A stretch of DNA of 64,000 bases from Lunularia cruciata (Eukaryota; Streptophyta; Marchantiopsida; Lunulariales; Lunulariaceae). This document shows, one piece after another, positions 23,610-37,100 of the stretch; position 1 is the stretch's first letter, and every line of letters begins with the position of its first letter. Location of the stretch: contig OX419761.1 of the NCBI GenBank assembly GCA_948567375.1, forward strand, positions 10,542,501-10,606,500, in the 5' to 3' direction. Under the pieces are notes generated by a model. The model searched no databases. It was not told the DNA's origin and was given only the letters and a program-made list of their open reading frames with translations. The position numbers and the translations under genes are program-made.

Positions 23610-25032
23610 TTGTGGCTTCTCGATCCACCAGCTCCCTCACATGGCAGCAGTGGTACTCAGTGGGGGCTGTGCAGTGCAGGGCTGTAAAGTACTCAGCTCC
23701 TGCTGCAGCACAACCAGCGGGAGCTTTTCTTCTCGTCCTGCTTACCCTTCTTCCCCTACAGTGCTGGTACTCGAGAGCCAGCCAGCCCGGCCGAAGACTT
23801 CCTCCCATGGGACAGCAAGCCCAGCCGGCTTATCCCAGTTTACTCGCTTCCAAATGCGGACAACTTACAGCGTGTAGTTGAAATCTGAAACGTTATAGCA
23901 TAGATCTCTTGGATCGAACAAAGAGAGCACGAACGGGAGAGATAAGGTAAAGCATTGGAACGATAATGTAAAGAGAATGATCAATACTTATTGTAGTTGA
24001 ACGAGCGAGGGTCATGAAACATAGAATTATTTTGAACTATTCTTCCCAATGTATCGGTATTCAATAAAGAATAGCGTGCACCAATTGTTTGAAACGCGTT
24101 TCGGGGTACCCTTCGCTCTCCCTTCTTTACTTTGCCTTTTTCTAAGCGCACTGAGTCATTTCCAACTCACGTTCATTTATCAGCGTCATTAAAGTGCCTG
24201 ACCCGCTTGTGTTTAAAAGATGAGGGTCCAACGGAACACACAGCAAGAGCTTTTCCTCCGGGGTTTGCTTTACAAGATTCGCTGAGGGTGCTTTTGAATA
24301 TATGATTGATTACCATAGCAATTGCTAGGCCATCTTCACAGCAAGGGACAAAGGAAGAACTTCCCGTCTCGGCAAAAGTTCTTTTCAACCCCAAATATCC
24401 CGGTTTTCTGATTCCGCATGTTTCTGTTTCTCCCCAAGAGCAGGAACATTTTTCTAGTTTAGGTAGGACACCCTTCTCATGCTACAAATCCAAGTGCATC
24501 TTTAGTGCAATAATTCTGTCGCTGTTTACCTCCTTTTGCAAGGTCTATGTGTATGCAATGGAGCAATAGCTTTAAAACAAACAGTAATTTTGAAGAGAGC
24601 GTAAATAGACAAAATGGGAATGGATGAGAAATACCTGCTGTAGAAATTTGATTCCCTGCAAAATAGGTACGATTTCCCCTTCTAGAAGAATCACTTCATT
24701 GTGAGCTCGAAAGAGCAAGTGGGAAGAAGCTATGATCGCTTCTGCTTCGATTCTTGATAAGGTGATATAAACATCCTGGTTTTTACCGTCGAGATAGCTG
24801 AGAAATACTTGCAGTTATTAGTAAAGTAGATGCCTTAAAGTGATGCACTACCGGAGTCGCTTCTCATCCCACACTAGAGGGAAACCACTCAAGAACTCAC
24901 AGATGAAGTTAAGGTAAGTTGAATTCCTGGGAGTGACGCATGCAATGGCTTTAAGTTTCTTTCGTATTGATGCATAACCTCCACAAGCATTAGAAGTCAA
25001 ATCACATTAAACCAAGTCATACCTTCAGAATG
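23610..25032. other. Unclassified stretch, no supported gene
   Basis: No recognisable protein domain, RNA gene or element copy was seen. Frames at 24173-24394 (-) and 24306-24569 (+) overlap each other, and neither has a known motif. Confidence 0.3.
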
Positions 25033-25152
25033 GTTAGGAGGAATATTATCGTAAAAATACTGTACTCTATACCATTGTAAGAACACTTGAAAGGCAACCG
25101 TTAGGAGGAATACTATACGATATACCATTGTGAGAACATTTTGAAAGGCAAC
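25033..25152. repeat. Tandem duplication next to copy D
   Basis: The segment starting gttaggaggaata and ending tgaaaggcaacc occurs at about 25033-25100 and, shortened by about 15 bases, at 25101-25152. The second unit abuts the 3' end of copy D. The duplication may predate the insertion or be connected with it. Confidence 0.55.
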
Positions 25153-26090
25153 CGTGTAGGATAACAAGAAGGATGGGAAAATGCCATCAAGGAAGACCTT
25201 CTCAAGCCGAATAAGGAAAAGAGATAGGATGTAAAATGAAGCTAAGCTCTAATGGTAATGGTATGAGAAATCTACCCTATAGCACCTAAAAAGTAAGAGC
25301 TATACAAGTTGTTTAGTCTCCAAACTATTGGAGCATCTTAAGAAATATCAATTAGTGTGATTACTCTCTTATAGATTGTACCAACAAGTGTTACTAGCTT
25401 TTAAAACACAATTGTTGTCCTACAATAGTAAGGCGATAATCGGATAGATACCTAAGGATGGAGAGGATGGGGATGATGGATGGAATTAGCTTTAAGGATG
25501 GGAATGGGTACCTAGGGGACATGGATGATGGATGGAACTACTTGATGGATGGAGTTGCCTCTTTGGATGGAGATTATGGATAGAACTGCCTTTCGAATAT
25601 CTTTGGGGAGGAAGACAACAGGTGGGGAGAGGGTTTTTCTACAAATGGTAAAGTATGAGTGAGAGTGGTACTTTTAATATGAAAAAAAGAATGCACTCTT
25701 GCATTCTTTGACAAATGTGTTAAATGTTATTGCTCTACGTAAATCCGAAGCTAGAGGAATAAAGAGGTGATCTTGCTACATTTTCATATACTTGGAGACC
25801 TTGCTTGTATATCCAAGAGGACGAATAGTCACTCCCTTTGAAAATACATCATACTTCGCATTCTTAATCACAATATATCTCAAATAAAATATAAATTTGC
25901 TTGGACTTGAGTCGTCTGTGAAGCATACCAATGCTCCATCCAAAGCAAGCAAAGTATCTACTATCTCACGCTATGGTAAACATTATATCTTTAATGACAT
26001 CGTGAGTAATTATCCTTTATCTTCCAAAAGTTGGAAGATAAAGGATCTCCTTTACTGCATGGGTGGCTGCTACATCTAGTGTAAAACCAC
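25153..26090 (-). mobile_element. RLE-type non-LTR retrotransposon, copy D (3' part)
   Basis: In reverse, this matches the 3' tail and the end of the endonuclease region of copies A, B and E. Examples are agaaggatgggaaaatgccatcaa near 25170 and the segment 25660-26060, which parallels 44180-44600. It is more diverged than the others, with a ggatgg repeat block (25441-25640) placed inside it. No reverse transcriptase part remains. Confidence 0.6.
25441..25640. repeat. gatggatgg repeat block within copy D
   Basis: Four or five degenerate units containing gatggatggaa followed by ttgcct or similar have a step of about 35-60 bases. The block interrupts sequence that is continuous in copy E near 44150. 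It resembles the block at 13490-13700, including a gagggttttt end. Confidence 0.5.
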
Positions 26091-29000
26091 TTAAAAATAC
26101 TTACATGTTGAATTTATAAGTGGCAAGACATTTACGTATCATATTGGCACCCCAAGAGTGTGGTTTTGTGAAGGTTGCAAGAGTTCTACGCTATATCAAC
26201 CACAGTACCAATCACCCAACGTTTCCTCACATAAATTTCCAGTATCTCAAAATTTCTAGTATCGTTATCTCGGTTCTCTATTCATGTTTGAGAAAGAATG
26301 AGGTACAGGACACAACAAAGCGTGACGGCAGATCTGTACTTCTAAGTATTCAGCAATCTCTATTCGAAACACCTAAGCGTCAATTACAGCGCTTGTACCA
26401 GGAATGGGAACTTTATATCAAGTAACCTGAGCTGATGAATAAAGTTTACACTCATTACAAGATCAAAAGGATGCTAAAAGAAGATTGTGGTGTAGAACGT
26501 AAGACGGACTTTTCTTCCCCTTGCTTACAAGTATGACTGTCAGTTCAACTGAATGTATGTTAAGAAATATTTTGGCAGAGTAGATTTCCAGCAACAGATG
26601 CAAATAAAGTGAGCCCTGTTGGATTTTGCAGTGTATCCTTCTACAAAAGCACATGCAGATACAACTGTATTTTTCGTTTCTGTCTTTCATAGCACGACAA
26701 CTTTGAGGTGTAGGCTAAGAATATCATTCGCTATATGAACTTAAGAAGAAAACACTAAATATCTTCGAAGATATAGTAACTGGATATCAATCCGATTGCA
26801 CGGCATGAATACCCAAACCATATTTACCTCAAAACTTTTGTTGACAGTAAGCATAATACAATAGAATATATATTAACGGGACACGTACTGTTTGCATCAT
26901 CTTTGCCTCCTCTCACGAGGGATTTGCCTAAACAATATATATAAACAAATGCAGTCCCAAATCTCGAAAGGAATTAACTGTACAGATGTGTCATATTGGT
27001 GTTCTGGTGATCCTCACATGTCACAAAGAGCCGGATTACAGTAATGGTATCCATTAGAGCAGGAAGCATAAAGAAACAAACCTTGATTAAAATAGTAACA
27101 ATCGTGAATAATCACTTGTATAATATGCAACTATATGCACTCAATACTTACGTGTTAGAATTTAATTACGTATATTCTCCAAACTGTACAGTGAACGAGA
27201 CAAACTTGGGAACTACCACCTCAATCACCCCAGATGGAATATTATTTTTGAGTTTTAAAATGTCCTATATGACTGGTAGTCAAAACAGTTTGTAGACACA
27301 TGCGCAGCACCTATAAACTGTGTTTGAGCATGACGGACAAAAATCATATCCAGCCAAGACCATTCCATATTCTAAAGACAAATTAGATTATAAGTATATA
27401 TCTATGAGATGAAATTAGTCTGCGTTTGAGACATGTATTTGACATTGATTATCGAATAATCGTTTCACTTTTGACCTATAATTGAAACGACAGAAAGATC
27501 TCCACCGATTAGTTGGTGCATTGGTTAGTTCATTGACAGTTTGTGTTGTTCTTACGATCATCACCAAGAAAATTATGTTAAAATCCGTTCCTGGTGCGCG
27601 AACTCCAGTATTTCCCACTGCTGTCAAGCATCCAACATTCAAAGGATAATGTAGTCAGTAAAGTAGCTGTATTTAGGTTCTAATATGCAGATGCATTTGT
27701 GTGGTCTAGGTCCACCTGTTGATGCCATCTCTGATCTTTTGCGAATCTTCCGTGTTTCTCTTTTCCCTCCAGTTTTCAAACCCCAGAATGAGCACATCCC
27801 ACGAGTTTAAGCTCCTGGCGAGAAACATAAGTGCATGAGATCACATAACCCGGGTCTAAAAGAAGAAGATGTGGTAGAGATTTGCACTATGGGCATGTCG
27901 GAAAATGTCAATAAACTACAAGTCCTGAGTATGAGATTAAGAGGTCCTAGAGAGAATTAAGGACCCGCTTTTCATGCATGTCTTTTTGGCTCACTCTGCT
28001 ATTACTGATTCTGCTGGATAAGTTCACAGGCAACTGCTTTTAGTTTGTCGACGTAAATCTCGTTCATGGACCCCCATTCTTTTCCATCAAGTGGAACAAA
28101 TTACTGCACACTATAACCCCACATACGCTATTTTATGCTCGGAGCTAATATTCGTGATCAGTAAGCTCGGGAAACAGTATATAGCCAAACCGAAGAAGAA
28201 GGTAGAAAATGCTAAACGAAACCACGCTGATCCTCCAATCATTAAGTGTATCTTATGATTCCCTTAATGTCTGGAATACCGAAGAAGAACCTCTCACTCA
28301 TTCTCGGCGGCTTCTGTTATTCTTCCAATGTATTAAGAAAATGATACTGTCCTGTCCATCTTAGAAAGAAGAAAAGAGGTCCTGTCCCATCTTAGACCAA
28401 AATAAAACAAAATTTTAAGTCAGCCCACCAGCGTAGAATCAGAAAGTTTGAATCCTCTAACTTGAGACAGAAATATAGAAGGCCGCCCTTCAAGCTGCTT
28501 GCAAGCTTGCAAAGAGGAGGAACAAATCGTCCACTTAACAAACACCATTATCACCAAGGTGAGGCACTCCTTTCGTTCGTGTTTGGGACCGCACTGATTT
28601 TGGCTCTTAGCTGCTGGGGTTGCTTTGGAATTATGGTAATCACGTTATTACTACTGTTTCTATCATTTTCGGTTGGGTCCACGAAGACATCACATAAATC
28701 TTAAATATCCCACAAAAATCCGCAGGTTCAGAATAGCGAACCTACAGAAATAGTCCTCGTTGCAGAAAATGAAAATACAAAAGGATTTTCAAGACTCTCT
28801 CTCCTTCTTTCACTTGATTCGGTGAAGGAGAGCATCTTCACCACAAGATCTCCAGGAAATGATATGAATTGCAGTAAGTACGTAGATGAATGCACATCTA
28901 ATGGTAGCTCCAGATACAGGACTCCAATTCAGATGTATTTGAAACATAGGAATCTCAACAATATAACCAGTTTTAGGGACGAATATTGGTTCCATCATTT

Positions 29001-29836
29001 GTTCCTCCGGGCTCAATTTCCCATCGTGACCATCAAAAGCAGCCAGGACAATGCTCGCGAAGGTTACATATTTTCTTATCAGCAACTGGTTACATTTCTG
29101 GTAAACATGGGATACACCGGGCTTTCTGGGTTATACGAGTCGTTTTCGGGCATGTTTCGCTATTTGCAGGAATATGCTTGTCTTTGCACCTGTTTCGTTT
29201 TGGTAGACGCGGAGAACCCCGAAACCTGCCAAACGTTCTGAACTCTGAACTCTGAACTCTGATCCAGGAGATTTCCCACCACTGTATCTCTCTCTCTCTG
29301 TCTGATCTCCCACGAGTGCTATCTCTCTCGGTTGAGAGGATAGGAGTCAACCTTCGTCGTGAAATGTACTGTGCCGCACGTAGACCAGGCTTTCTTTCAC
29401 TCCTATTCTTCACAGCGTACTGTATATGATACGGTATGACGGAAGTTCTCTCACAATAGTAAGTAATCCATATAATTATCAACAAGACATGAGTGCGCCA
29501 TGTTGAATTTGGTGCATGATGTTTTAAGCAATAAACGCCTCTTGTGCTCTCGACAGTTCTCATCATTATGCGGAAAATAGGAGCTGAAGAGATTAACATT
29601 GATCCAATCATTCCGGAGATTGTACACAATCTCACTCGTATCTCACTAGATACTCGTGTGTTGTAACTCATCGTTCTCCTTTGGGCAGAGCGAAAGTGGA
29701 CGCATCAAGGAGTCTGCAGTTTCGCGCAAAACGTTTGAAGATTGTGTATGGAAATCGAGAGGAGAAGACCCGTTTTAAGGAGATGACTGGTTAATAAGAC
29801 CAAGAAAAATTAATAGATTTTGTTAGAGAATGTACA
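26091..29836. other. Unclassified stretch, no supported gene
   Basis: No recognised domain. The longest frames (28822-29241 on +, 29090-29671 on -) overlap each other on opposite strands and show no conserved motif. A short tctgaac tandem repeat (about three units) lies near 29239-29262, followed by a (tc)n run near 29286-29300. Some regulatory sequence of the downstream gene may lie at the right end. Confidence 0.3.
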
Positions 29837-29914
29837 GAAGGAAATTATACTTTGATGCTCGTGAATAGGAGAAGGAAATTATACTTGGATGCTCGTGAAT
29901 AGGAGAAGGAAATT
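29837..29914 (+). repeat. 34-bp tandem repeat, two and a half units
   Basis: The unit gaaggaaattatacttkgat followed by gctcgtgaatagga begins at 29837 and 29871, and a partial third unit begins at 29905. It lies about 1.2 kb upstream of the CIP7-like start codon. Confidence 0.75.
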
Positions 29915-30249
29915 GTCATGCTTAGATTACGAAAGAGGGTATGAAGTATAAAGTCAACTGGGTGCTTGCGAGATAGCTGTGGGGAAGTAGTACAGGCGCA
30001 GGTTAAAGTTGGACAAGAGGCAAGGGAACCAGTTAAATTGGAGGGAAGGCGACCGAATTTGGAGACGCCCGGGAGAGGATACCAACGTGTCGGAAGGAAA
30101 AGGAGGCCGAGAAACGCGGCGCGTACGGCGCGACATTACCCAATGACATCGCGTGGGGCCCTACCACGCAAAGTCCTGAGTCGCGGGGTGGGCTAGCTGC
30201 TGCCCCCGGGCAGTCCTGGGCTGAAGACTCGTGCCCCTGGGCCCAGACA

Positions 30250-31119
30250 AGGGAGGGAGCGAGAGAGAGGAACTCTGCAGAGGTTTGTGCAGCAGCAGCA
30301 GAGCGTAGCAGAGTGTGCACAGGACTTTACGCCTCTCTCCTCTTCCCATCCCTCCCCTCCTTTCCTTTCCCTTCCCTCCTCCCTCCTTTCGCCCCTCGCG
30401 GCTCTGTCGAGCATTTCGATGGAGTGGTGAAGAAACTTGTTAGCACATGCGCGGTTCTTCCCCCAAGCTGCCACTCGATTGTCTCGCGAGCGAGCTGTTT
30501 ACGCGCGTGGAAGGAGGAAAGAAGACTGTCGATGCGGAAGGACCTGCGGTTTGCTATCGATCGGGGACAGGAGTTTCGGATGTGATTGTGTGTCGAGGTT
30601 CGCGCTTGAAACAGGAGACGTCGGAGGTTTGCTTGCTTTTGTGGTGGTGCTGTGCAGATTGTTTTCCACCATCTCGGGTGTTTGGTGTGGCTGTTTGGCT
30701 GGACGAATGCTCGGTGTAGCGGAGGCGATTTGAGGTAGTGAGGAGAGAGCGAGAGTATTAGTGGGACGAGATCGGAGGGGAGTTCATGTGGGAACGGGGA
30801 AGGTGGAGGAGAGAGGACCAGTTTTGGATGTAGCCCATTTTGGTGGAGCCATTGCTAAGTGTAGAGAATGACGGGCTTGGAGATGAAGGAATGGGATGAA
30901 GAGGTTTGGAGTGCGGGGTTTGGCTCAAGTGTGGAACATTGTACATCTATCGGTGGTGGTGTTTCGTTGGATTGTGGTGGAGTTTTGGAACTCGCGGGAA
31001 TGAACTAGGACTGTTAAGCATTGGCTCTGTCTGTGGTCTCGCGCGGGCATGTTTGTACATGGGTTATGAGTCACGACTTTTTCGTTAGATTATGCTCTGA
31101 TCTTGAGCGAGGCTCTACA
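30250..31119 (+). promoter_or_regulatory. Probable promoter and 5' leader of the CIP7-like gene
   Basis: The sequence changes here to a higher CpG and G+C content than the flanking repeats, as expected near an active plant promoter. A pyrimidine tract of about 60 bases (30332-30390) resembles the CT-rich initiator regions of plant genes. If transcription begins near or before this tract and the leader is unspliced, it contains several ATGs. One of them opens a 90-codon upstream frame at 30447-30719, which would reduce translation of the main frame. A leader intron would change this. No clear TATA box was found. Confidence 0.4.
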
Positions 31120-34100
31120 ATGAGGTCCGAGACGCGCCTAGATTTCGCCGTTTTCCAGCTCACTCCGACACGGACAAGGTGGGGCTTTGTTCGCATCGTG
31201 TTATCGCTCTCAAAGCTTGTAGCTGGGCTAGGCTTGTCTAAGCCTATTCGTATCTACTGCCTTACCTTGAAGTCGCTATCCATAACATTCCTCTGCTTGG
31301 GTTGCGTGTCGGAATGTATCATGCCTGAAGGTAGACCATCCCCAGCGATGATGAAGAGATAGCTTCTTGCCACTTTCAGATAATTATTAAATCATGTTGA
31401 ACTCACGAGAGATGTTTACTCTTCGAGAGAGCAAACAGCTTCTGAGTGACTATCAATAGACTGAATGCAGCAGTTTATTTCGTGGCTTGGATGATCGGTC
31501 ATGATGTACCCGACCATCGTTCGCTTAATGCATTTGTCTGGTTTGTACAAACTTCGTATGCCACGCGTTCCGTTTTATAAGCCTTCATTCATATGATCTC
31601 GTCAGACTTCAATAATCCTCGTCTCGGGCTAATCGGTCTCCCATTGTCTTTCATAAGGTTCACTAACTCGCCGTTGTCATGGTTATCAGATGCGAGCTAT
31701 TGGTTTCAGCTGGGGGTATAACGGAAAAGCTTGCTTCAGGTTTGCTGAAGCCATTTTTGGCACATTTGAAAGCCGCGGAGGAGGAGATTGAGAGAGGAGG
31801 ATATTCCATCAAGTTGGTACCTTTCTTCGCAGATTCATCCAACGTCCATGGAGCGGCTTGGTTCACGAAAGGGACCATTGAAAGGTGCGAATGAATCTTC
31901 AGTACGGCATTACTTTTCAAAGTGATTGTATTTATTGACTCAATAAATTACCTTGCTGGCACACGGGTCATGACGGAGGCCATTCGGTATACAATCTCCG
32001 AGACGCAGCTACTTAGATGATGTATATGTGCGAGAGCTCGTAAGGACATGCTCTTGACTTCCGATCGAGTACTACATTACTGCGTAGGATCTTCACTAAG
32101 ATAAATGCCAGGAAGATTGTCGGAGTCATCTTCGGGTACCAAGTGAAGGCAGTGAGATTCGGTTTGGAAAATGAAATGCTACACTTCTTTGCAACGTTGT
32201 CAATGTTGAAACGAGTTTCTGATTTTGTGATCACTCCGTGCGGCCTCTATGGTGTTGGACTGGTCCCTCCCGATGATGAGTAGAATCGAGGATATGTGTC
32301 CTTGTGTGCTTTGGTCGTCTAGCGTGTGGATGAAAACTCAGCAATTCCTGCATGTTTGTCCATGACCAGTTCAGTGACGGTCTCGCTCTTGCAGAGTAGC
32401 TTGTTCTGATCTACTGTCAGTTTCATCCTCGGACCAAACCGTAGACCCATTGTTGGTTTGGAAGAAGTCCTGACGCAAACGTATTGGCACAGATTTGTTC
32501 GCTTCGTCAGCACGCCTGAGGTGCTCGAGCGCGTCAGTTCCGTGGAAGCTGAACTTGTGCAAATCGAGGAAGCGATTAGCATCCAAGCCAATGAGGCTCG
32601 GGTAATACATTGTTAACTATCTTAATTCCTGGCGATCTTTCCTAGGATGAATTCTGATAACAAGTAGGTTCCTTCCGGTTTAGTGTTTAGTGTTCGCGAC
32701 ACTGGGAAGTTTCAATTTCTCGACAAGCAGTTGATGTATAGCTGTCTCTCAGTTCTGAATTGGCTAGCGAAATTGTTTTTGCAATTACAGGTGGACGAGC
32801 AATACCTACGAACATCTCCTGCTACTCCCCCTCAAGGTGAGAACATGTCTACCTCTCGGATTTGCCGACCCTTGTATTTGTCGTCATCAGTCGTGAATCT
32901 GAACGGGTCTTAACCTTGTGTCCTCCTGTGTTTCTTCCTCACCTTCAAACAACCTCTCTTTTAGAAATGTGTATAGAGGTCGCCACTGCCTGATTTCCAC
33001 ACTTTAATCATATTCCTAGATATAGTATTTGTTCCTTTCTCTACTCTGTAACTTGTGTCGCTTTGAATTAACTTCCATAGACCTTCATCTACGCCTTAGT
33101 CGTCACATGAAGTCTCTGCGATCAAACGCTCATAACGGCGCTTATCACCCCTCTTGTTATTCCAGGGGGCTTCATGATGCAGGGCTTCAACATGGAGAAA
33201 GGAGGAGTGTCAACAAAAGTAAGACATTTGAAGGTCAATTAGTTTGATGCTTCTGACATTATCTATTCATCACATTTCTCTCGTTAGCGTGGATGGTTTT
33301 ACAGCGAACGTTGGATAAGTTTGCTCGCTCTAATCGAGCGAGCTCTATGTGCTCGCTCTTGACGAAGTTATACTCCAATTGCGTAATGCAGTCGAGGCGC
33401 AACTCCATGGACGGCGCCGACATCACTGGAGGAGACAGTTCGAAGTATTTTTCTTTTCTTCTTTGCTTCATTTTAATGAGCACCTAGGGAGGGAATGCCA
33501 TCTCAACGCAAAAGGACTAATCTATGTATCTTGAAAACACGCGCGACGTCTAACTTATGCCTTCATGACTTGAACTGTAACTAAGACTTCTTCACGAAGG
33601 CTTTTTAGAGGATCTCATGATCACTTCTTCAGGTGGCGGCTACTCCGGGCCATGGATGCAAGAAGACTCATGTTGCAGAAAGAGCAGGGAATGGCTTTCG
33701 CCCGAGCTGCTGCTGCAGGCTTTGACATGGAACACATGGAAGACCTTATAGCGTTTGCTGACTGCTTCGGGGCCACTCGCCTGAGGTAATCTGGTTTATC
33801 TACATGTGATAGTCGATAGGACTCCCTGTCACTGGTCAAAGTCCTTCTATCATTCCTTGTGATCTCAATGTAAAATGTTTTCATTCTAGAGCTGTAATTA
33901 ATCTGTGATGTAAGATGAGGCACTCGCCTGCTAACCTTCATTAAGTTTTATTTCTTCAATTCGATATTTCCTTGGGTGATTCGACTTATTTTGGTTTTCG
34001 TCTAACGGAGCAATGTAATATTGGATCTTTTTGGGAATAGGCACTTTGTTTCAGTTTCACCAGCTTGCACTCGTGATTTCCTCTCCACCTTTCTCCCAGA

Positions 34101-37100
34101 CAGCCAGAGAAACGTCCCCGTTGGCGTCAATCAAGCTTGTCACCACAATTTTTGGATCTACCCGTACTAGATTTATGGACTTGCAAGAAAAATGTTCTTA
34201 TTGTCAAATTTTGTCTTGCAGGGAGGCTTGTGTGAAGTTTATGGCCTTGTGTAAGAAAAGACAGGAAGCTGGTCTTTGGATGGAGGAGATGGAAATGGCT
34301 GCTGCTGAAGCTGCTGCCAATCGGCCTGAGGGAGTTCCTGAGTACGTCGCAAGCAACTTTCCCCGAGGAAAGGAGTACTCCGATGCGTGGTCTGACGTCA
34401 ATAGTGAAGCAGGAGAAGATGCCCGCGACGATGTTAGTATGAGATCAAACAATAGCTTTTACCGTGACGGAAGAGGTTTTCTTGGTGATGAGGATCTCAA
34501 GAGAAGGAGGAATTCCCAAGATGATGGATCAGGCGACGTTAATGGAGAGTATGGTCCAGCTGGTTATCGTGCTCGTGGACGATACAGTTCGGGTGGTGGA
34601 ATGGTCCCTCCGAGCATCGACGAGCACCAAGCTTCAGCTTACACCCATGATATGTTAGGAAGGCCATACAACCTTTCTCCTGGTGGCTACCCTGGAAGTA
34701 GGGGCCCCATAGATCCTGGCATGTATCAGGGTGAGCATGGTTATGACTACAGAGATGCCCATGGCTCGAACGTGCGAGCTGGTATTCCCAATCAGTCACC
34801 CAGATATCTGCAAAACTATCACTCAATTTCACCTTCTACAAGTCCTGCCTCAAGGTTGCCTGGTTGGGTTCCCACGGGCGAAGAAGATCAAAACTACGAT
34901 CACCGAGGTCATTATGGATCTGGTCATGCCGGAAGCACACAGCAATCCGGACGGAGCAACATGCATGGAGCTGTCCCCTATGGCCACCACACTCACTACG
35001 GCAATCCTGCACACCATGCTGGTTACACAGACAACAACACCAACCAACAATGGAGACAAGGTGAAAGTCACGCCAACTGGGCCTCTCAACAACCCCCGCC
35101 CCAATACTGGCAAGGAAACGCTGGATTTTCTGATAATACTGGTCATGACGGCAGGTCTCAGCAGTTTGGTAGTGGTAATAATGGTCAGTCTCATGGAGAC
35201 GCGAGTAAAGCACCTGAAAGTCATTATCAAAATGGTTCCCCTGCGCACGGGAGAGACGTACAACAAAGGGGTAACCGCTCCCCAGAAATGGTGCCATCTT
35301 CACTTCCTTCTGGCAATCAGCCATTCGTCAAGAGTCAGTCTCCTCCCATAGACCACTCGTTAGGGGGTGAAGAGCTGCTCGAGATTCCACAGCCAGGTCC
35401 ATTTTCAAGTGCCACAGAACCTCAGCTCGACGAAAAATTAGGTGCGCAAAGTGTGGGGGTTGACCATAGTAGTCCCCCTACAGCTGATAAGCAGTCCCCT
35501 TCTCCCATGGATGCTTCAAACAGGCGACTTGCAAGGAGGTCAACTTCTCCAAGGCGAAGATCCGCCTCTCCTCTGAGGAAGGTGCAAGTAGGAAGGTCGG
35601 GTTCTAGGCGTTCCGGCCTGGTTGTAATCCGAAATATAAATTATATTACCTCAGGCTCGCAAGAACGAGGAGCTGTGACCAGAGACCGAGGTAGTGACAA
35701 TGACTCAGAGGACAGCGGCACCGGAGATGACGAGGAGACCTCGCAACAGAAAACGGAGCAAGTCAGTTTCAGCGTAAAGGATGCGATCAATCTCTTTGAG
35801 AAGAAAAGGAAGGAATCAGGTGATGCAGCAAACAAGAAAGCAGCAAGGCAGGACAGCAGCAGACGTGGATCCACAGAAAGTGGAAGCTCTTCGTTTAACG
35901 ATCGTGTCAAGCGCTGGAGTGGAGGAAGTGATGCTAGTAAGGAAGCAGCTGCTAGGCGAAGGAAGGATGGAAGCCCTTTCGACGACTCAGACGTTAATTC
36001 CAAGCAAGGAAGCAGTACGGTGGACCAAGAGCTAAGAGCGGGTCACTCAAATGCGCATCAGTCGAAATCAGAGGAGGATGAAGTGGAGAGTCGTCCTAGT
36101 CAGGAGGTAGATCAGGAGGAAATAGTCGGAGAGCAGCAGTCAATGTCGATTGGTCGCTTTATAGATATTGATGAGTCTGTTCTTCTGCAAAAGAGAGGTC
36201 AGGGTGGACAAAACCTCTCAAGGTCTTTGCCAAAATTCGAGGCAGAAGCCGACTTGTATCATCAGGCCCAAAAGGACTCTACGCAAGGAGAGGAAATGAT
36301 CCTGCCACAACAAGATGCGGATATCCATGCAATTGAGCAGCAAGGCTATAATGGAAAACTAAGCGAGGCCGATGATTCCTTCATGCTCCCAGATCGTGCT
36401 CAGCTCCGTGATATCGGTCAAAAGGACAGAGGGCCTTGGGCTGGCAGTCAAGAGTCCGAGATGATGGCTTCAATGTCTTACAAACAGGACCAGTTTAAGG
36501 ACTCCGTGCAGGATGATTCATTTATTGTCCCAGCTCGAGTGCCCACTCAGGACCAAAATTCCAACTGGAGGACTGCTGTCAATATGGAGTCTGAAATCTC
36601 CATCGATCAGCAAGCAGGAAACGTTGACAAGGATGCTGTAGATGCGTCTGCGTTCGCACCAGAGGACCTGATGTATATTCCAGAGCGAAATATTGGTCGG
36701 GAGTCACTAGGCAGACCTTGGACTACAGCTGACTATGACATGGAATTCTATGGTGAGAATTTTAAAGACGATGATGATCACAAGAGTGTTGTAGGTGATA
36801 GTGAATCTCCAAAGGACCAGCAGGGAAGGTTTTACGAGCAGTATCGGGAGAAGAGAGATGCTAAGTTGAGGGAAGAGCCAGGCCCAAAGAGAGCTGAGCG
36901 CGAAGCTAAACTCAAGGCAATGCAAGAAGTCTTGGAGAAAAGGAAGGCTGAAATGGTTTCTAGAGGCGGAAGGCCAACTGAGAAATATGCATGTTCAGCC
37001 GATGCCCAGTTGCGTGCAGAGAAGCTAAGAGCTTTCAAAGCTGGCCTTTTGAAGAGCAAGAAGGAAAAGGTAATGAATTTCAGTCAATATGTTTTGTATT

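Noticed and set aside
23486-23881. 131-codon frame with Ala/Ser runs
   Set aside because: Generated by the tgt/tgc microsatellite; open frames on all strands, no conserved motif.
29090-29671. 193-codon frame on the - strand
   Set aside because: Overlaps an equally open + strand frame (28822-29241); no recognised domain and many Arg codons from a (tc)n-rich stretch.
34539-35351. Several 97-206 codon frames on both strands inside the CIP7-like exon 8
   Set aside because: They are shadows of a real coding exon with low-complexity codons.
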